Shown: positions 59,400 to 64,000 of the stretch, in pieces
Layout of the letters: the number at the start of each line of letters is the position of its first letter
How positions within the stretch are numbered: the stretch's first letter is position 1
Origin: Cycas panzhihuaensis
Taxonomy: Eukaryota; Cycadophyta
DNA length: 64,000 nucleotides
Assembly: GCA_023213395.1 (NCBI GenBank)
Contig: CM041465.1
Location: forward strand, 139,631,741 to 139,695,740
Reading direction: 5' to 3'
The notes under the pieces: generated by a model
Told to the model about the DNA's origin: nothing
Databases searched by the model: none
Seen by the model: the letters and a program-made list of their open reading frames with translations, nothing else
Made by a program: the position numbers and the translations under genes

Positions 59400-60640
59400 T
59401 TTTTCAAATGAATAAATGTAAATTCTCAATGCAATAAATCTTTAATCTTGATAATAATATATACTGTTGAAAAAACTAAAATATATGTATATTTTACTTT
59501 GAAAGATAAGGAGTATGAAGAAACCTTTTAAAAGAAGGTTTAGAGGATAACCTTAAGTTTGGTTGCTTTGAAAATATACTAAACGATGCCAGAATAATAT
59601 GAAACTTCACTAGTATAAAGATTAATAAAAGATTAAAGTAATGGGACTGACCGTTTTGAAAACAGGTTCTTATAAGTTAAATTTGAATGATTCAAATATA
59701 CGGACCTCTTTTTGAAGCCTAACAAGAGCAGGGAGTTCAAAAAACTTATAAAAATGTTAATAAAGCTTTATATAATGATGTAAAAGGATCAAATATATCT
59801 TAGAGTTTGCTTAATATGTTTTTAATTGAAACCTTTTGAGAAATATATATAAAAAATATGTAAAAATAATAGATTTGAAGATATTAAATACCTCAACTTT
59901 GATTGATTCAAAAATTAGTAAAAATGTATAAAAATCTACGTCAGGTCGAAGATAATTGAGTCATCTTCCCAACGAAACTGACGGAATCAAATTTGGATGC
60001 CAAACAGAGAAGTTATAGTAAAAATGACAACATGTACCTTTATGGTAAAATGTTAAGAAAAAGGCTGAAAACCACTAAAGTGCCACTTTCGGCAATTAAA
60101 ATAGTGATCAAAATAAATTCTAAAAATTAAAACAAAAGATGGGTAATGAATTTTATTGAATGTATATCACTGTGGAATAAATCCAGGTAAAAATAGTTTC
60201 CCGGTAATAAAATATAATCAGTTCAAAAAGTGATTTTGTAAAAAGTTTAAAAAATGCTAAAAAATTGACTGATTGATTTTAAATCAATTGAAACAGGGTC
60301 AAATTAGCACCAAATTAGTCATATGACCAGTTAAAATTCATCTACATAATTTTTTTGACTCAATGAAAGTGGTTTCGTCAGAAACTGATAACTCAACGAG
60401 GAGTTATAGAAAAACAATGCTAGTAACCCTATGTAAAAATAAAAAATTTAAAAAAATAAAAAAGAAAAAATGTTTATAAACATTATTGGCCTCTTTTTAT
60501 GATAGGCTATAGCCATATGAATATGAATATAATCGGGGGATGAGAGTATGAGGAATCTAGTGTTTTAAAAACAGATTTTAAACTATATGAAATTTAATTT
60601 AATTTTTTTAAACTTTAAAAATAAAAAATAAAAAAGAAAA
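59400..60640 (-). repeat. Block R1, second copy
   Basis: Matches 52690-53960. It abuts LTR 3 without the gag fragment found in unit 2. Confidence 0.75.
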
Positions 60641-63269
60641 TGAAAAAACATTTAAAAACCTATTAATGATGTGTCACCGCACCTCTTGAATGCTGCTGCA
60701 CTCACTGTAACATTGTACCTGTCATGAATGATGAAACAAGAAGTATGCAGAGAGGTCACTCAGATCAGAGGGGCCGCAGACGCAGAGCTAGCAGAGCCAC
60801 CGCCCACAAGATTCCCACGCAGAGATGAAACGAGGAACAGGAGGGCGCGGGAGATTTCAAAATATATTTGCTTATTCCAAAAAAATAAATGTGATGCTAG
60901 TTTTATCCAGTCAGCATCTGATTAAACGATGATGAAAAAACATTCTGGCTTCGGTAGTTCGACGAAGTCAGAGATAAGGATATTCATCCAATGGAATTTG
61001 TTCACTCGGATGAGTGCCAAGGTTGCTATGAATTAGAGATAACATGCCAAAGCCAAATACTTTGAATGACAATAGCTCCAGGTCTCATCAAATAATTAGA
61101 TTGACTGCAGAGAGTAGACTTTGGCGACCCTCTGGCTCTGGAAAGTCATTGTTTGCTAGCTTGAACTTTATGGGATGACTGGGTTATGTTGTCATTTTCT
61201 TAAGAAGTCACCAAATATTAAGTTGTGCAGGGTTGGATCATTCTGCTTACTATGTCATGAATAATATCGTTAAGACCCAATGCTGAGACGTTTTATACTT
61301 GTAGATGAATGGAGATGTAATGGAGAAGAGTAACGAAGGAAAAAGAATGCTCGCCCAGATTCCTAAGGAAGTTTGAGACTGAGGTTGAAGCTCAGTTGGG
61401 ACAAGTTAAAATGTGTGATTCTCCATAGTCCTTGCCTATATTTCTATGTAAATCTTAAAATCAATTTCCTATGTTTGCAAGGAATTCTAAGCTTATTAAG
61501 CTTTAAAGTTCTGGTAACCAACAACTATTGTAGATCTCCAACCTCATTTGCGGGTTTATCAACATGTGCTTCTACGCCATTGCCAACCACCTTTAAGAAA
61601 TGTCGGAAAGGGTATGCCAAATATAGGAATGGATGAGCACACCTTTTTGGTTAACAGAGAGAGGGCCTTGGATTACTTGCAATTATTAGGCTTATGGAGA
61701 CAGGTTCAAAGATATGCCAGAAGTATATTGAACCAGCCTCTGTCCTTATAGAAGGCAGTTTAGATTAAGCTTTCTCAGTAGGAATGGGTATAAAGGGTTT
61801 GGTTGCTGCTATTCAAGAAGACAAGAAACACTTCTCTTGTGAAAAAGTTGAAAATAAGTAGTGTTGGAGTGTTTGATGTTGATAATTGTAATGGAAGTCC
61901 TCAGAAGGTTAATATGCTTAATGTCTCATCTAGAAGGCATTTGCACACAAATATTTAGAGAATGTAGGATCCCGATGCTTATGCACTTGGGTTTTTTGAT
62001 TGTGATAACATAAGTGCTCACTGTATGATTAAAATATTTGTTCTATTTGCCATCAAGATAAAGGCTTCATTGTAAATGAGTTACCAAGCAATATTAAGGC
62101 CTTGCTGGCAGGAACACCTTTTTTGGAGTAAGTAAAGGTCTTGCTCTAGTTTTTATTCCTTCTACAGTTTAGCACATATGAAGATTGTAGAATCTCCAGT
62201 GGAAATATTCTTCAAGCCACTCGATTTTGTAAAAGTGTTAGCTCAGATTCATAAAGAACTTGAGGCTGCTAAACAATGGATTCAACCAGACTATTGAGCT
62301 ATCAACAGATTTGAATAATGGATTCAACTAGGCTATTGAGCTATCAACAAAGATACTATCAAATGTCAAGTTTACCCTAGCTTATCTCTTCAAAATATTT
62401 TCCTATTCTAGGCCTTTTTCATACACACCTTGTGGTGTATAGAAATGAGAAGACAAGGGACCCTTTTTGCAAGGGTTTATCATTCCTTGCTTTCAAAAGT
62501 GAGGATTTGGCAAATAGGTTTGCAACAAAATATATAATGGAGAAAGAATATTGTTTGGCAAGATTCTAAATCTATCTATTGTAGTTGAGTTTCTTTCTTT
62601 AGATCAATTGTTTCTCTTTCATATAAAATGCCCTTACTTCTAATATTGATTTTCATTCTCCATATAAGAGTGGGGGATTTTCTTCATATAGGAAATGATG
62701 TCCACTTCAGGAATAATGTATCCTAAGACTAGAGTTATGTTTAACTTGAGAGGACTAATTTTTCTTTGTGAGATTCACAGAAGAGCCCACAATGTCATGA
62801 GTATATGGAACAACAGCTGAAGAGATAGAATGTTAATGTGGTGCTGAGGACACAAATCTATAATACTTTCTTTCAACAACGCTTGACTATTTTCTTGTAT
62901 CGCTTTCCTATGAATCAATAATAAAATATTAATAGCTATGGTTTTAATTTCTTTTGAAGATAGAATTGGATCGTCTACTCTTATTAATGATTTCTTCAAG
63001 ATAAAAAGAGTGCTTTTGTATCTACTAATGTTATTTTATCTTGTGTCAGTTTTTATGTTTCAAAAACTCAAGATTATCAAGCTCATCCAGTCTTTTAAGA
63101 CCAAGAAATTTTTTAAATATTGGGGTTTAAGTTGTTTCAGAAATATTCTACCAACAACAACAAAGACATACAATAATACAAGTATACTTTAAGGTTTCAC
63201 AAAAGAAATCTTCAAATAATAATAATTGACAATATTTAATGGAAGAATATAACCATACAATAGAGTCAC
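60641..63269. other. Interior of unit 3, no homology to the interior of unit 2
   Basis: Lies between R1 and the AGATCT-rich block, the same position as the kinase remnant of unit 2, but the sequence is different. Frames at 60728-60925, 61373-61751 and 62938-63192 show no recognisable domain. Confidence 0.5.
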
Positions 63270-64000
63270 AATGAAAATTTTTTAGATATTTTGAAGAAAG
63301 TATATAAAAAAATACTTATGTATTTGTATCTGAAATATTTTTAAATCTATTGTAGATATATCAGAAATATGAGTTTAGATCTGAAAAAAAAAGGTATGAG
63401 GAACCTGGTAAATGTAGTTGTAGCAAACTTGATCTGTTATATATGCTACTCCAGAGGGATGAATATGCTCTAAAAATTATAGATCTGGTAATATAGTTGA
63501 TTTGTAGATGAAAAATAGACTTCAAAAACTTCTAATAGACAGATCTGCAGTATATACTAAACCTGAATATGCTTCAAAGATTATAGATCTATAAAAAACT
63601 TGAAAATGTAGTCAAAATATGTGATGAAAAAATATAGATCTGAAAAGAAATATAGTAGATCTTAACTGAATGTTGCAGATCTGAAATAACCATGCCAAAA
63701 AATATTGTAATACTTCCTGAAATAAGCAGATCTAAAGTAAAAACTAGTAGATTTGAAAAAATATTAAATATTTAAACACAATAAACCAGGAAACTATCAA
63801 ATATTTAATAGAAAGAGCAGATCTAAAAAATATAAGCCAGATCTGTAGAAAACTATGGTAGATCTAAAGTAAAAATTACAGATCTTGAAGAAAAATCGTA
63901 TGAATCTTGCATGCAACTGATCTCCTTTGCATATCTGTAAAAAATATTAGATAAAATAGATAAATGTACTTGAAAAACTATTAAATATATGATAAAAACT
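63270..64000 (-). repeat. AGATCT-rich leader block, second copy (cut by window edge)
   Basis: Similar in order to 57700-58920, including an AGGAACCTGGTA-like start and repeated AGATCT motifs. An LTR is expected just beyond the right edge. Confidence 0.7.

Larger units (their letters stand above)
49862..64000 (-). mobile_element. Array of small copia-like LTR units sharing LTRs
   Basis: Three similar LTRs (49862-50294, 51313-51719, 58971-59387) alternate with internal regions in the same orientation. Each unit on the minus strand should read LTR, primer site, leader, gag fragment, polypurine tract, LTR. Unit 1 (50295-51312) is short. Unit 2 (51720-58970) has a 6.2 kb leader insertion. Unit 3 (from 59388) runs off the window and lacks the gag part. 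No RT or integrase was seen, so the family is non-autonomous. LTR-LTR recombination is the likely source. Confidence 0.6.

Noticed and set aside
61373-61751. Overlapping frames of 87 and 67 residues in the unit 3 interior
   Set aside because: No recognisable motif, and the similarity to repeat-type plant proteins was too weak to name.

Overview
The window is repeat-dominated nuclear DNA from a land plant, probably a seed plant with a large genome; a gymnosperm is possible but cannot be shown from sequence alone. The signs are several families of Ty3/gypsy and Ty1/copia LTR retrotransposons, GT-AG introns, tRNA-Met-type primer sites, a receptor-like kinase fragment and a diverged tRNA-Asn. No intact single-copy host gene was recognised.

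Layout. 1-671 and 15764-17955 are two halves of one decayed Ty1/copia element on the minus strand. They are split inside the integrase by element A (672-15763, minus strand, TSD TCATC), a 15.1 kb Ty3/gypsy element of Tat/Ogre-like character. Element C (18416-25461, plus, TSD TGAAC) is a degenerate chromovirus-like Ty3/gypsy copy. Element B (26564-42953, plus, TSD GAGGT, 16.4 kb) is a second copy of the A family in the opposite orientation. From 42954 to 49861 the DNA is AT-rich, with LTR-like debris and a tRNA-Asn-like sequence at 46401-46474. From 49862 to the right edge lies an array of small copia-like units on the minus strand that share LTRs. They carry only a gag fragment plus long leader blocks, and one unit holds a receptor-kinase pseudogene.

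The most notable content is the A/B family. Between its integrase and 3' LTR it carries two extra genes placed head to head about 0.5 kb apart. One is an archaeal-type RNase H (aRNH) in the sense orientation. The other is an antisense gene with a TATA box, at least two frame-consistent GT-AG introns, a plant-mobile-domain-like (PMD-like) core and a coiled-coil-like tail. The antisense introns survive in both copies because they are not introns of the sense genomic RNA. The regular gypsy RNase H has lost its first catalytic Asp in both copies, whereas the aRNH of B keeps all four acidic residues. The LTRs of B also contain a 755-765 bp GT...AG segment that is missing from both A LTRs exactly at the splice-like junction.

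All element copies look dead. Stops and frameshifts are frequent and most visible changes are C-to-T or G-to-A. Homology calls come from reading translated motifs, without database searches.
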